A stretch of 61,051 nt of DNA from a virus. The notes under the pieces were generated by a model. That model searched no databases and was not told the origin of the DNA. It saw nothing but the letters and a program-made list of their open reading frames with translations. Each line of letters opens with the position of its first letter. Position 1 is the stretch's first letter. Both the position numbers and the translations under genes were made by a program. The stretch covers positions 1 to 61,051 of the IMG/VR virus record IMGVR_UViG_3300044638_006390; one strand, written 5' to 3'. Below, in pieces: positions 1 through 9,342 of this stretch.

Positions 1-1814
1 TTACCATAAGAGACTACGTCTTCATTATAGAATTTATTCCATTGACTTTGAACTTTTCTTCCAAAAGAGTCTTGGAATTCTTTTCTTGTAAGGTAGTTAT
101 CTGCTTGCTCGATCGATCTTTTTATAACATTTGAATCAGGAGCGCCTATTAAGCCGTTACTCTTTCTAAATCTTTTAGCCATCTGATCATAAAAATCGTC
201 ATCACTTGTTGCTATTATCTGTTTGCGTCCCAAAGTTATTCTATTTGAGACTTCCATTGTTTTGTATGTGTTTGGAAGTTCTTGTATTTTTATTGATCTA
301 GCAAAATTTGCAGCGGCTTTGGCATCGGTTCCATTGTGCCTGAGATAGTTTTCAAGCTGTCTTCTGTACATTGTTTCTTGTACGGCTCTACCAAATTGAC
401 TTCTGTCTATAGAAGAGTTACCTGGACCACCAGATCCTTTTAATCCTCCAACGGACCCTGCAAAAGCAGAAAACTTACTTCTATGTTGGCCTTGAACAAC
501 GTTGATTGCATTTTCCAAGGCTTCTGTAGCAGACTTATTTGGGCCTAACTTAATTGCGTTTACTGCTTCATCAAAGCTTTTAGCCCCAGATACTACATCG
601 TATCCTTGTTTCATTACCTTGAATTGCTCGCCAAAAGCCCTGAAGCCATGAGTAAAGCCTCTCATGGAAGGAAGTGTGTCGACTAACCCTTGGTAATTTT
701 CATCTCCAACTGTAGAACCAAGAAAGAGTGCTTTAGCTTTTTGGGTTGCTATTTTTAACCTTCCAGCTTGAGATGCTTCTAGGTAATCCCCCATGGCTGC
801 CATACCATGTCTTGCCTGCTGCATCGCAAATACAGGAGAACCTTGATTTGCTGATGCATTTTCAACACCTAGGTTAAATGCCCCAGAAGCACTTGATGCA
901 AACCTGGAACCTTTATTTATTAGATCTCCAGCATCATGGCCAACTTCTCGCAAAACAGTTCTTAAGTCTGCAAACCTGTCTGCAGTTCTCATCTGCTTTG
1001 CTGTTAATGCTAAGTTAGGATTATTAGCATAAGGTGCGTTCATGTAGAACTTGCTTCTCGCAAGAACTCCTCCACCAACTGCAGATCCTCCAGTTATGAA
1101 TGCAGCGTTTTTAACAGATTCTTTTGCGAAGTCTGCTATCACGTCTACTGGGTTATACCAGTTTACTTTGCGCTTATCTTGATTGTGTCCAAATAATGGT
1201 TCTACAACAGCTTTCTGGCCAACATAAAGTGCTGGCAATTCGTAGGGAAGTCTCCTTGCATGCTTTACAAGTCTTTGCTGTATATCATCTCTGAGAGACC
1301 ATACAGAAGCTGGCTCTCTAGTTGTTCCACCGCCTGCTTGCTGGACTTCTCTTCCGGTGATGTAGGTTCCGTTTTCAAGGATTTCATCGCCATCTGCAAT
1401 AGTCCTTGTAAATCCAGTAGTTAGCTTTCCATCTTTTTCAAAAACAAGTTTTGAGTATGGGTCTACTGTATCATCCACATACCTGGACAGACCCTCTAAC
1501 TCATCAAGCCCTCTTCTTAGTTGAGTTATGGTATCAACAGCTCTAGTCGATGCAATGTTGCCAAGTTCGGCCGAGCTTTGAATAGTCTTTGCTAGCTTTA
1601 GGCCTTGGCCTTTTAGCATCTTGCCAGCAACACTCATGGCAACAACAGAAGCTGCCGTTGTTGCAAAAAAGCGCATAACGGGATGACCGTTAAGCGCTTT
1701 GCCTACAAAGCCACTATTGGGACTTGGGCCTTCTGATTCACCTTCTTGAATTGGAAGATCTCTAGAGGTAAGCCCATGCCCTATGCTTGATATCGGTCCA
1801 CGGTCTCTTATCAC
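1..1814 (-). CDS. Tail tape measure protein candidate (3' part cut by window edge)
   Basis: The reading frame starts at GTG 1814, 9 nt after a GGAG ribosome site, and is still open at base 1, so at least 604 residues are present and the C-terminus is missing. The protein is Ala/Gly/Lys/Arg-rich, begins near VIRDRGPISSIG and has a hydrophobic stretch (RFFATTAASVVAMSVAG) around residues 48-65. It lies immediately after two tail assembly chaperones, the usual place of the tape measure that sets tail length and threads through the tube. The assignment is mainly positional; no enzyme domain was seen. It contains no in-frame CGG codon. Confidence 0.55.
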   Translation of the reverse strand, partial: MIRDRGPISSIGHGLTSRDLPIQEGESEGPSPNSGFVGKALNGHPVMRFFATTAASVVAMSVAGKMLKGQGLKLAKTIQSSAELGNIASTRAVDTITQLRRGLDELEGLSRYVDDTVDPYSKLVFEKDGKLTTGFTRTIADGDEILENGTYITGREVQQAGGGTTREPASVWSLRDDIQQRLVKHARRLPYELPALYVGQKAVVEPLFGHNQDKRKVNWYNPVDVIADFAKESVKNAAFITGGSAVGGGVLARSKFYMNAPYANNPNLALTAKQMRTADRFADLRTVLREVGHDAGDLINKGSRFASSASGAFNLGVENASANQGSPVFAMQQARHGMAAMGDYLEASQAGRLKIATQKAKALFLGSTVGDENYQGLVDTLPSMRGFTHGFRAFGEQFKVMKQGYDVVSGAKSFDEAVNAIKLGPNKSATEALENAINVVQGQHRSKFSAFAGSVGGLKGSGGPGNSSIDRSQFGRAVQETMYRRQLENYLRHNGTDAKAAANFARSIKIQELPNTYKTMEVSNRITLGRKQIIATSDDDFYDQMAKRFRKSNGLIGAPDSNVIKRSIEQADNYLTRKEFQDSFGRKVQSQWNKFYNEDVVSYG

Positions 1815-1829
1815 TTAAGATTACTCCTA

Positions 1830-2456
1830 CTAGCTTCCCCATAGTTTCTTAGCTACAGGGTCTTCATATTTAGCTTCTCCATCTTTTCTTGATGAATTAT
1901 ATCTGTTGGCAAGATCTTTTTTCTTTTCAATTTCTTCTTGCGGATCTATTAATTGTAGAGATATATTTGTTGACTCCATGCCATTTATATTTTGTTTTAT
2001 CTCTATGATTTTTTCTGCCATTGCAACATTTTCAGCCAATTTAGAAAACGTCATATTATCAAGATCTTCTGGTCTATATGTATGTATAGTAGCCAGTACA
2101 AAGGCCTTCATTAAACTTCTTACTTCAGAAGCTTTATCTCTTTGCTCGTCAAGAATACTCTTAGCTTTTTTAGCTGAAGAAAAACCAGACTCTTCCAGTA
2201 TCTCTTGAGCCAAGTACGATATTATGCCTGCTGGATATATGTTTGCATCAAAGTTCTCTGGATACACAACAGATTTTTTAATAATTAACTCTTCTACATC
2301 TGCTGAAGAAAAGTCTTTATCTTTCTGAAATTGTGCTACCTCATCAAACTCCGCAAAAGTTAGCTCTCTAAAAAGAACTTCTTGATCTTTAATGTAAGTT
2401 TGAAAAACAGATCCATATATTTTTTTTACTTCATATAGAAGATCTGGGGTTACCAT
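1830..2456 (-). CDS. Tail assembly chaperone 2
   Basis: A 208-aa acidic/helical protein. Its body matches the preceding gene in pattern: a hydrophobic hairpin (VLFRELTFAEFDEV), then EELIIKKSVVYP, then ISYLAQEILEESGF; the upstream protein has LGRLEYKQLV, EEAITELCVLFP and LISQEVLEASGF. The two therefore look like paralogues. ATG 2456 follows the upstream stop by 2 nt (TAATCATGG) without a clear ribosome site, so coupled translation is likely. Its frame is -1 relative to the upstream gene, as in classical chaperone pairs, but I see no standard slippery heptamer. It would coat the tape measure during tail assembly. Confidence 0.6.
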   Translation of the reverse strand: MVTPDLLYEVKKIYGSVFQTYIKDQEVLFRELTFAEFDEVAQFQKDKDFSSADVEELIIKKSVVYPENFDANIYPAGIISYLAQEILEESGFSSAKKAKSILDEQRDKASEVRSLMKAFVLATIHTYRPEDLDNMTFSKLAENVAMAEKIIEIKQNINGMESTNISLQLIDPQEEIEKKKDLANRYNSSRKDGEAKYEDPVAKKLWGS

Positions 2457-2458
2457 GA

Positions 2459-2998
2459 TTACAGTTGTCTGACCTCTAAGGCAACGAACCCTGAAGCCTC
2501 AAGAACTTCTTGTGAGATAAGGGATGGAAGTCCTGCCATCTCTCTGACCATGTCTCCAACTTCGGAGGTTGGGAAGAGTACACATAGCTCTGTTATAGCT
2601 TCTTCGTTCCAAAGATTAGCTTCAGCAGAACTAAGCTGTCCAGACTGAACCATTTGTTCCATCTTCTTTACGAGTTGCTTATACTCTAGTCTACCAAGAG
2701 GTCTCCAAGCAACGTGCTTCTCGTACGATATAGAGGTAACATATACTTCTCCGTACTCTTTCTTCCAAGCCTTAATCTGACCAGCTGTTGGCCCATCTGG
2801 CCAAACCTCTTCATCGTCAGGAAGATCTTCTACAGAAGATGGCTCAAACTCTTCTGCGTCGATGTCTGGAATAATTGTAATGGTGTCTTGTTCACCTTCG
2901 TCTGCAGCTTCTTCTACAATTGAATAAATCTCATCTGCGCCTACTTCTTTTGCCATTTCTGACGAACCAGTAACCGTTACTTTTCTACCTTGTGCCAT
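2459..2998 (-). CDS. Tail assembly chaperone 1
   Basis: A 179-aa protein with a very acidic N-terminal third (EEADEGEQDTITIIPDIDAE) and a C-terminal chaperone-like domain shared with the next gene. ATG 2998 has an upstream TAGGAG. It lies between the tube-like genes and the tape measure, the conserved site for tail assembly chaperones, which associate with the tape measure and are absent from the finished virion. Function is inferred from position and from the paralogy of the two adjacent genes. Confidence 0.55.
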   Translation of the reverse strand: MAQGRKVTVTGSSEMAKEVGADEIYSIVEEAADEGEQDTITIIPDIDAEEFEPSSVEDLPDDEEVWPDGPTAGQIKAWKKEYGEVYVTSISYEKHVAWRPLGRLEYKQLVKKMEQMVQSGQLSSAEANLWNEEAITELCVLFPTSEVGDMVREMAGLPSLISQEVLEASGFVALEVRQL

Positions 2999-3048
2999 TT
3001 TACATTTCTCCTATTTTAGAATATATAATTAATATTATATCACAACTT

Positions 3049-4146
3049 TTACTGAACAGTACCAAATCCAGTAATATTGAGTCCTGCTGCTATTGCTGTT
3101 ATTTCTGCTGCAGTTAAATCTGCTGTGCCAGTTGTGGCACTCGTTGCTCTTGCTCCACTTGAATTAGTAGAAGCTGTAGATGGACTTGTGGATACTGGTT
3201 TTCTAATCCCGCCATCTGATACATACATATCTCTAGCTAAAAACTGGTAAGTTTCAATCAATGCTTGCCCACCTGGGGCATAGCTTGTTGTCATGCTCAT
3301 TAGCTGGATACTCTGAAGTACTATATCCATACTACTTGATGCAGTCTTTTGGACTAATCTTTCATTGTAATCAGTAGCCATCATTCTATCTAGAACACTA
3401 AAATTGTCTTCGTTATTGGTTCCTTTGTTAGTTCCAATTGTTGTAACAGAACCTTCTTGTGTTCCGTATTTTACAATAAAGTTAAAAGGTGGATGTGCTG
3501 AAAATATGTTTCTCATATCAGAACTACCTGGATCTCCAGATAGTCTGTCTAGACTTCCAGCGCCCTTGTTTCCATTAGCCCAATACTTTTGGATGTTTTT
3601 TTCATCCTCATCTGATTCAGCTCCACTTAAAAGTTTTGATTGAATTCTTTTTGAATCTTTTCCTTCTTTAAAAGCTAATGCTCTTTGGTCTGCAGCTTTA
3701 GAAAGTAGATCTCTCATTCTTCCTGGGTATCTTGAATACACAGAAAATTCTCCACTGATTATTCTGGTTCCAGTCATCATTACATCATAGTTGTATGACC
3801 AAAAACCATACAATGGTTGCTTCTCTTGTTTTATAAGGAAAGCAAAGTTTGCGATGTCAAGTTCATCGCCGGCATCAAATAGGCCATCCATGTATATTTT
3901 AACATCTTCACCAGAAAAGTAATAATCATAATAGTTACTAAACTTTGCTGTATCATCTACTTTGCCTGCCCACTTTAAGTCAATGTCTTCATTGAGTGGA
4001 TCAAAGCTTTTTGGATTTATAATGTCTAAAGTATTTAAGTTACCTTTAGCATCAAAGGTTTGATTGTAGAATTGAGGACTAACGTAAGAACTAAAAGGTC
4101 TGTACATTTTTCTGCCTGGTTGATTTTGACTATTGCCTACTACCAT
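3049..4146 (-). CDS. Divergent tail-tube-like protein (third tube paralogue)
   Basis: 365 aa, larger than its two tube-like neighbours. It keeps recognisable blocks in the same order: QPLYGFWSYNYDVMMTGTRIISGEFSVY matches the APIRTLGHVNPRGFVKGGRTIAGSLIFTVF block of the next gene, and IVLQSIQLMSMTTSYAPGGQALIETYQFLARDM matches its KLYGVTIVDEGGTMSVDDLITEQTYTFMARGI block. About 80 extra residues sit between them, and a Ser/Thr-rich C-terminal tail follows. It may be a specialised tube end, baseplate-proximal or tail-tip protein. Recognition rests on internal comparison only. Confidence 0.5.
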   Translation of the reverse strand: MVVGNSQNQPGRKMYRPFSSYVSPQFYNQTFDAKGNLNTLDIINPKSFDPLNEDIDLKWAGKVDDTAKFSNYYDYYFSGEDVKIYMDGLFDAGDELDIANFAFLIKQEKQPLYGFWSYNYDVMMTGTRIISGEFSVYSRYPGRMRDLLSKAADQRALAFKEGKDSKRIQSKLLSGAESDEDEKNIQKYWANGNKGAGSLDRLSGDPGSSDMRNIFSAHPPFNFIVKYGTQEGSVTTIGTNKGTNNEDNFSVLDRMMATDYNERLVQKTASSSMDIVLQSIQLMSMTTSYAPGGQALIETYQFLARDMYVSDGGIRKPVSTSPSTASTNSSGARATSATTGTADLTAAEITAIAAGLNITGFGTVQ

Positions 4147-4154
4147 TATAATCC

Positions 4155-4856
4155 TTATATTTTTTTTATTCTATCAATAAATGATGTATACGAAGTTAGT
4201 GTGTCTTGAGCAAAGAAGTTTTTTTGTCTCTCGTAATAGACAGCTGCTTCATCTTCTGACAACATTGTTGGATCGTTCTCTATGGATATTAAAGGTTGAA
4301 TTCCTCTAGCCATAAAAGTATAAGTCTGTTCCGTGATAAGGTCGTCTACAGACATTGTACCACCTTCGTCTACTATAGTAACTCCGTATAGTTTCATTTT
4401 AGCCCCAAGACCATATTCATTAAAGAATGATAAAACTATATCGAACGGAGGAAGCATGTCGGCAAGGGGCGCAAAGAAGAGTCCAGATTCAGACATCATT
4501 TGTCTAAACTCTTTAATTCTATAGAAAGCATATTCGTTGAATACTGTGAATATTAATGAACCAGCTATAGTTCTTCCACCCTTGACAAACCCTCTGGGAT
4601 TAACGTGTCCCAGTGTTCTTATTGGGGCATTCTCTCTATGTATTGAGTAGGAGATAGTTTGTATTTCTGCCATCTCAAGAACATCGGCTTCACCTATTGT
4701 TCCTTTTTCTCTATCTATAGTAGGAAGAACTATTGTGGCTGTAATGTCAGTTCCAGAGAACGACATGTTAGAGAATGGGTCTGGTAGTCCTTTTGCAGCT
4801 CTATTTGAACTTATTGAAGTCTGTTCATACTTCCAGTTTTGTTGCTTTGATTCCAT
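4155..4856 (-). CDS. Tail tube-like protein
   Basis: 233 aa. It shares with the next upstream gene the pattern S-(I/V)-x-R-E-x-AP-I-(Y/R)-T-(L/M)-G-x-x-NPR-(G/S)-F and IAGSLIFTVF, and the later PPFDI..(S/T)F.NEYG and MS(V/M)DD(L/I)(I/V) blocks. This is the profile of a contractile-tail inner tube subunit. It follows the presumed major tube gene after a hairpin terminator, which would lower its expression, so it may be a minor tube-like component or tube initiator. Confidence 0.65.
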   Translation of the reverse strand: MESKQQNWKYEQTSISSNRAAKGLPDPFSNMSFSGTDITATIVLPTIDREKGTIGEADVLEMAEIQTISYSIHRENAPIRTLGHVNPRGFVKGGRTIAGSLIFTVFNEYAFYRIKEFRQMMSESGLFFAPLADMLPPFDIVLSFFNEYGLGAKMKLYGVTIVDEGGTMSVDDLITEQTYTFMARGIQPLISIENDPTMLSEDEAAVYYERQKNFFAQDTLTSYTSFIDRIKKI

Positions 4857-4880
4857 TATACCTGCCTATAAAAAAGCATA

Positions 4881-4904
4881 GAGGACCTGTATTAACAAGT
4901 CCTC
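4881..4904 (-). terminator. Partial rho-independent terminator after the major tube gene
   Basis: On the minus strand GAGGAC and GTCCTC form a 6-bp stem followed shortly by a run of six T. It lies between the two tube genes and could lower expression of the downstream copies. Confidence 0.55.
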
Positions 4905-4931
4905 CACGCCCTCAGATTGAATTATGTTTAT

Positions 4932-5621
4932 TTATGGTCTGATAATTTGAGTATTCAAACCGCTCTCTCCAGCGGTTTCTCTACTGATAAGATCCTTAAG
5001 ATCGCCAGTATTAAACTTACCAAGATTATCTGTAGTGATTCTGTACATAGGACCGATTTCTCTAGCAACATATGTCATCGTTTCTTCGATTACAATGTCG
5101 TCCATTGAAGCTCCTGAACCTTCGTTCAGAAGTTCTACACCGTAGATTGATCTTACAGCACCCTGGCCGTATTCGTTAACGAAGGTGATTGTAATATCAA
5201 ATGGTGGAATCTGGTCTGCATAGAATGGGACCTGAGAAACAATATCTCTTGCCTGATCGCTCAGTTCAGAGATGCCTCTCTTGTGGTTTGGATCACCAGG
5301 AAGCGTATTGTGCTTTCTGGTAAAGAACTTCATAGATTGATCAGTTGCGTGGTGTGCCTCAAGCATTTGGTAAAGAGCTGGACGATCAAAAACAGTAAAG
5401 ATTAATGATCCTGCAATTCCTCTTTTGCCTCTTGAGAATGATCTTGGGTTTGGTGAACCCATTGTATAGATTGGTGCCTTTTCTCTTGTTACAGAAAAAG
5501 TAATTCCTGATAGTGCACCGATTTCAACGCCACCAAAGGTGGCAACAATATCAGCTCCAGAAAATGTAGTATAAGTATTAAGGTACTTATTTACTGGGCC
5601 GTCATAGTATTCGCCTGCCAT
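4932..5621 (-). CDS. Major tail tube protein candidate
   Basis: 229 aa, directly downstream of the tail sheath gene, the standard sheath-tube order. Visible blocks are FSGADIVATFGGVEIGALSG, TREKAPIYTMGSPNPRSF, GIAGSLIFTVFDRPALY, QIPPFDITITFVNEYGQGAV and DIVIEETMTYVAREIGPM. The subunits would form the rigid inner tube. A hairpin terminator after it suggests a separately measured, abundant transcript. Confidence 0.75.
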   Translation of the reverse strand: MAGEYYDGPVNKYLNTYTTFSGADIVATFGGVEIGALSGITFSVTREKAPIYTMGSPNPRSFSRGKRGIAGSLIFTVFDRPALYQMLEAHHATDQSMKFFTRKHNTLPGDPNHKRGISELSDQARDIVSQVPFYADQIPPFDITITFVNEYGQGAVRSIYGVELLNEGSGASMDDIVIEETMTYVAREIGPMYRITTDNLGKFNTGDLKDLISRETAGESGLNTQIIRP

Positions 5622-5661
5622 AGTATACCCTCCAATTCGGTATTAAAAATATATGGTTTAT

Positions 5662-6924
5662 TTATAGGTTAATAGCTACTTGAACTTCAATGTTCTTGAG
5701 TTCAAATGCTGGTGTTATCACGAGATCGATAAACGCTTTGTTCTCTGCTGGAATGTAAGAGACTGCAAAGTCACTGTCCAGAAGAGCTCCAAGCTGTTGC
5801 ATCCCGCGCAAGGCAGAGGTAATTGCTGTTTCCATCGAGTTACGTGTTTGTATTGTTGATGGTTCACCAATAAACTTCTGACAAACTTGTCTGATTAACA
5901 ACGAAGCTTCTGTTACAATTCTCATTGTAGAAACTCTTGTGTAGTCAGAGGTTGAACCTGCAAGTGTCAAACCTTCGATGAAGGTTGGAACCTTATTAAA
6001 GTTCAGTGCTAGGCAGTTTACCCCAAGATTAGAAAGCGTAAGCTGTTGTGATCTTGTTGGGTTATATCTGATTGAAGATACATTGTATGCTGTCTTGTTA
6101 ACAGGAGAGGTGAATGAAGACATTCTGCTTATTGCAGCAGCAAGTGTTGTTGCTCCATTAGTGTAGCCCCAAGCTGTTGGATAATTCACTGGCTTTAATT
6201 CTGTTGCAATTACAACAACGTGACGGCCAACTTCTGCTAGGCTTGCATTATCTCTTGACAAGAGACTTGCAGGACCAGCTCCAAGATGCGTTCCAACCTG
6301 ACTTGGAGTCATTGACTCATAGTTAGATGTGGATGGATTCCATGGCTTGATTCCCATTACAGCAAAGCATGGGTGCGAATTTTCTGCAATGTCTTTAACA
6401 GCATTTGCAACTTTGACTGCCCAGCTCTTTGTTGGGTCAGTTGAGTTATTTGCGTAGAAGCCATACTCTTCGTCATCACCAGGAGTAGCAGTACCCTGCC
6501 AGTCATTAGGATTGCCACCACGACCCCAAGGGATGATGATGTCTGGCTGTGAAGCCTCAGCAGCTGCAAAAGCAGCGTCAAAGATGTTAACTGGTGTTGC
6601 AGCGCCGTCTGTTATGGTTCCATTGGTATGGTTCCATACTGTAGCAACAGGGAGTGGAACGATATAAATTCTTTCTGCACCACCTGCAACGAGCTCAATA
6701 AAACCTTTGTGAATTGGTGAGTTCTCACCAAATGCTGTGATAATGTCAGATTCTGTAGTAGCCTGAACTACGTCAAGATCCTGAACATATTGAGTGCCGT
6801 CTGCATGAACCGGATTAATAGTTCTTTGTGCAATGAGGCACACTCTTGGTCCGACAGGAATGTCCTGACGGGAGATGCTATAAAAGCGATCTTTAATTAT
6901 AGTTTTTACACCTGGTAAAGCCAT
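5662..6924 (-). CDS. Tail sheath protein
   Basis: 420 aa. The N-terminus (MALPGVKTIIKDRFYSI..PVGPRVCLIAQRTINPV) and the following DLDVVQATTESDIITAFGENSPIHKGFIELVAGGAERIYIVPLP match the contractile sheath pattern: beta start, a gpxxSxI-like helix, then a strand ending in an Ile/Tyr-rich segment. The C-terminus (LDSDFAVSYIPAENKAFIDLVITPAFELKNIEVQVAINL) has the alternating strand pattern of the sheath handshake arm. A GGAGG ribosome site precedes ATG 6924. It forms the contractile outer tail layer. Confidence 0.85.
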   Translation of the reverse strand: MALPGVKTIIKDRFYSISRQDIPVGPRVCLIAQRTINPVHADGTQYVQDLDVVQATTESDIITAFGENSPIHKGFIELVAGGAERIYIVPLPVATVWNHTNGTITDGAATPVNIFDAAFAAAEASQPDIIIPWGRGGNPNDWQGTATPGDDEEYGFYANNSTDPTKSWAVKVANAVKDIAENSHPCFAVMGIKPWNPSTSNYESMTPSQVGTHLGAGPASLLSRDNASLAEVGRHVVVIATELKPVNYPTAWGYTNGATTLAAAISRMSSFTSPVNKTAYNVSSIRYNPTRSQQLTLSNLGVNCLALNFNKVPTFIEGLTLAGSTSDYTRVSTMRIVTEASLLIRQVCQKFIGEPSTIQTRNSMETAITSALRGMQQLGALLDSDFAVSYIPAENKAFIDLVITPAFELKNIEVQVAINL

Positions 6925-7007
6925 TAGATTTAAGTCCTCCGATTGCGGCGATTTGACAATTTTACTTCAGTCATATAGTAATAGCCTAGCTATCGAAACA
7001 AACTACA

Positions 7008-7748
7008 TTAAGTATTTGGAGTGGCAGTCTGGTGCAAATCTATAATATTTAGCTCACTGTTGGTAAAGTCTGGAGTGGCCATTGAATATCTTTGATCTAA
7101 AATAGACTGCTCATAGGCCATATATCTACGTACGTCTATTGCTATTCTCTCAATAGTGTCAACAGTTGTAGCTATTAGCTTTTCTGTAGTTAGCATATAG
7201 GTTATAGTTCTTTTGACTATATCGGTTGAATCCCTATTTATGTCTGAGTCTGACAATCTTCTTGAGTACACTAACTCTGCTGCCCCTAGTCTTTTGAAAA
7301 CTGGAGTGTGCTCTAACATAAAATCTTCAAATATTTCAGCTAGATTATCTGCTACTTGAGCTCCTGAATATCTTTTTTCTAATTCATTTTCAGCAGTGCC
7401 TGCATTTGCCCTTGTTATTATAGTAAAACTTACTACATTTTGAAACCTTTGACCAAATACCATTACATCTTTAGTGTTCTGAGTGTTTCTAGTTCTTGGC
7501 TTAGGCTCATTACTGTGTGTTTTTCTAATTTCAAGACCGTAAACTATAGTAGGATACTCTGCATACTGACCACCAGATGTTGGCTGTAGCTTAATGTCTG
7601 GATATGCGTTTTCCCAGAGTGCTTTTACAACTGCTATAAATTCTAAATAGCTAAGATTGCCAGAAGCTTGAAGCGGTGCACCAAATCTTCTGTCATTATT
7701 TATTTCATTGACTCCTGTTACGGGAAACCTGAAAGCATTTTGTGACAT
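7008..7748 (-). CDS. Tail completion/terminator-type structural protein candidate
   Basis: 246 aa between two sheath-like genes; its ATG directly follows the stop of the upstream gene by 1 nt. It has a mixed helical N-terminus (LSYLEFIAVVKALWENAYPDIKLQPTS), a central beta segment (VSFTIITRANAGTAENELEKRYSG) and a long helical region (AQVADNLAEIFEDFMLEHTPVF). Position after the connector genes and before the main sheath fits a tail terminator or sheath-stabilising protein. No diagnostic motif was recognised, so the role is inferred from order. Confidence 0.4.
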   Translation of the reverse strand: MSQNAFRFPVTGVNEINNDRRFGAPLQASGNLSYLEFIAVVKALWENAYPDIKLQPTSGGQYAEYPTIVYGLEIRKTHSNEPKPRTRNTQNTKDVMVFGQRFQNVVSFTIITRANAGTAENELEKRYSGAQVADNLAEIFEDFMLEHTPVFKRLGAAELVYSRRLSDSDINRDSTDIVKRTITYMLTTEKLIATTVDTIERIAIDVRRYMAYEQSILDQRYSMATPDFTNSELNIIDLHQTATPNT

Positions 7749-7749
7749 T

Positions 7750-9342
7750 TTATGTTCCTCTACCTGTAGCTACATTAAAACTTATACTTCTTAAAGTCCT
7801 AACTGATGTCAAAGAAATATTAAAATATATCTTTCCTTTTTCTAGCTTGTCTGCAAATGCGTCAAAATGATAATCTCTTATTATGTCGCCAGACTTTAAA
7901 GAATTTAAAAGAGCGTCAACACTTCTTATTAACTTGTCATAAGAAAACTTGCCTAAAGAAGAAAAACTCATAGACTGGATTTCTGCTATAAGCATAGCAA
8001 CTAGTCTAATATTGGATGCGTCAGCGTAGTTCTCGCTAATTGACATCGTTAAGTCTCCACTTATTCGAACATTATAAGGAGTTCCTTTTCTAGTTCTGTG
8101 TGCTGGAGTTATGGAATTTATTTTAAGATCTGACAATTGTTTTGCTTGTAGCGAGCTTAGGCCTCCATTTGCTGCAGCGAGTGCAGAAGGTACTTGTTTC
8201 TTAGCTAAACCATAGTCAACCCTAGTAGAAGCTAAGACTGAAGCAAAAGCGGCTGCTGAAGATGAAGAATAAGTTTTTTGTGCTTGCTTATGATTAAATA
8301 TACATTCTCCATAAACTAAAAGCATATACTTACCCGTATCTTTAGTTATGAATCCATCTTGAGTAGTCTCAGATAATAGATTAAAATCTTTTGACATAAG
8401 TTCAGCAATATCGGAATCAGTGCTGTTAACACTTCTTGATCCTATTACTCCAAGTTGAACTTCGCCTGTAACTAGTTGTACGGAATTGCAATGATCTGCT
8501 AACTGTCTAACAAAATTAACATTTTCAGTAGAAACAATAGAAGTTTCAAGTGGAACTATTATATCTAAAAACTCATAATCTTTTATTATGTTATAACACT
8601 TTTGAAGTCGTGCATAGTATAGTTCATAAAAAGAATAAACGTTTGGAGTTGCACTTGAGTCTGCATAAGTTTTTATGTTTCTTCTTGCTACTTCAGGCTG
8701 ATACTCGTTCATGTATCCAGCAGACATAATATAAATATCTCTTGCTCCACACGAGTATGCGTCTAATAAGCCTCTAAGTAGCGGCGATTCCATATCTGCT
8801 CTTAGTGCATTGATTCCATCTTGCATTGATGTTATTCTATAAATCGAATACGGCTCCATTGCGCTCGTATGACCAATTAACATAACAGTATTAGTTTCAG
8901 AATAACCCATGTCTACATACAGGGATCTACTTCCTACTTGTATACTCTTGTCGGATACTGAATATTCTTGATCAGGCTGCTGAATAGGAGCTTTACACTG
9001 TAGATTAAACTCTCTTAAGTCACTTAAGTCGTCTGCAGTAGTGCTGACCTGTATTGTATACATTCCTTCAAATAAACTAGCTGGAAGAGTCATATTTAAA
9101 ACAAAAGATCCAGTTGACAATCTTTCTAGAGTTGTATTTGAATCTAAGTTTTGTTTTAAAGAAGGAGTAGCTGAATTTATCAAAGATATATTATACTTAA
9201 GTGGGCCAACTATTATTGGTCCTGGTGTATTGTACCCTCTTTTTAGATAGACATAAATATCGTCATCTGGATCAATGTATGTATGCCCAGATCTATAGAC
9301 AAAAGGTATCTCTATTGATTCGCCTGCATTCAAAATTAGCAT
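7750..9342 (-). CDS. Second tail sheath-like protein with N-terminal Ig-like domain
   Basis: 530 aa. Residues about 1-115 look like a beta-sandwich (MLILNAGESIEIPFVYRSG..FEGMYTIQVSTTADDLSDLREFNLQ). From about residue 130 it turns into a sheath-like fold: SIQVGSRSLYVDMGYSETNTVMLIGHTSAMEPYSIYRITSMQDGINALRADMESPLLRGLLDAYSCGARDIYIMSAG, and a C-terminal DYHFDAFADKLEKGKIYFNISLTSVRTLRSISFNVATG. Having two sheath-type genes suggests a specialised collar or terminal sheath ring. The start overlaps the next gene's stop by 1 nt. Confidence 0.65.
   Translation of the reverse strand: MLILNAGESIEIPFVYRSGHTYIDPDDDIYVYLKRGYNTPGPIIVGPLKYNISLINSATPSLKQNLDSNTTLERLSTGSFVLNMTLPASLFEGMYTIQVSTTADDLSDLREFNLQCKAPIQQPDQEYSVSDKSIQVGSRSLYVDMGYSETNTVMLIGHTSAMEPYSIYRITSMQDGINALRADMESPLLRGLLDAYSCGARDIYIMSAGYMNEYQPEVARRNIKTYADSSATPNVYSFYELYYARLQKCYNIIKDYEFLDIIVPLETSIVSTENVNFVRQLADHCNSVQLVTGEVQLGVIGSRSVNSTDSDIAELMSKDFNLLSETTQDGFITKDTGKYMLLVYGECIFNHKQAQKTYSSSSAAAFASVLASTRVDYGLAKKQVPSALAAANGGLSSLQAKQLSDLKINSITPAHRTRKGTPYNVRISGDLTMSISENYADASNIRLVAMLIAEIQSMSFSSLGKFSYDKLIRSVDALLNSLKSGDIIRDYHFDAFADKLEKGKIYFNISLTSVRTLRSISFNVATGRGT

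Noticed and set aside
2459-2500. A -1 slippery site in the tail chaperone overlap
   Set aside because: The frames fit -1 but no heptamer of the usual type is present, and the second gene has its own ATG.
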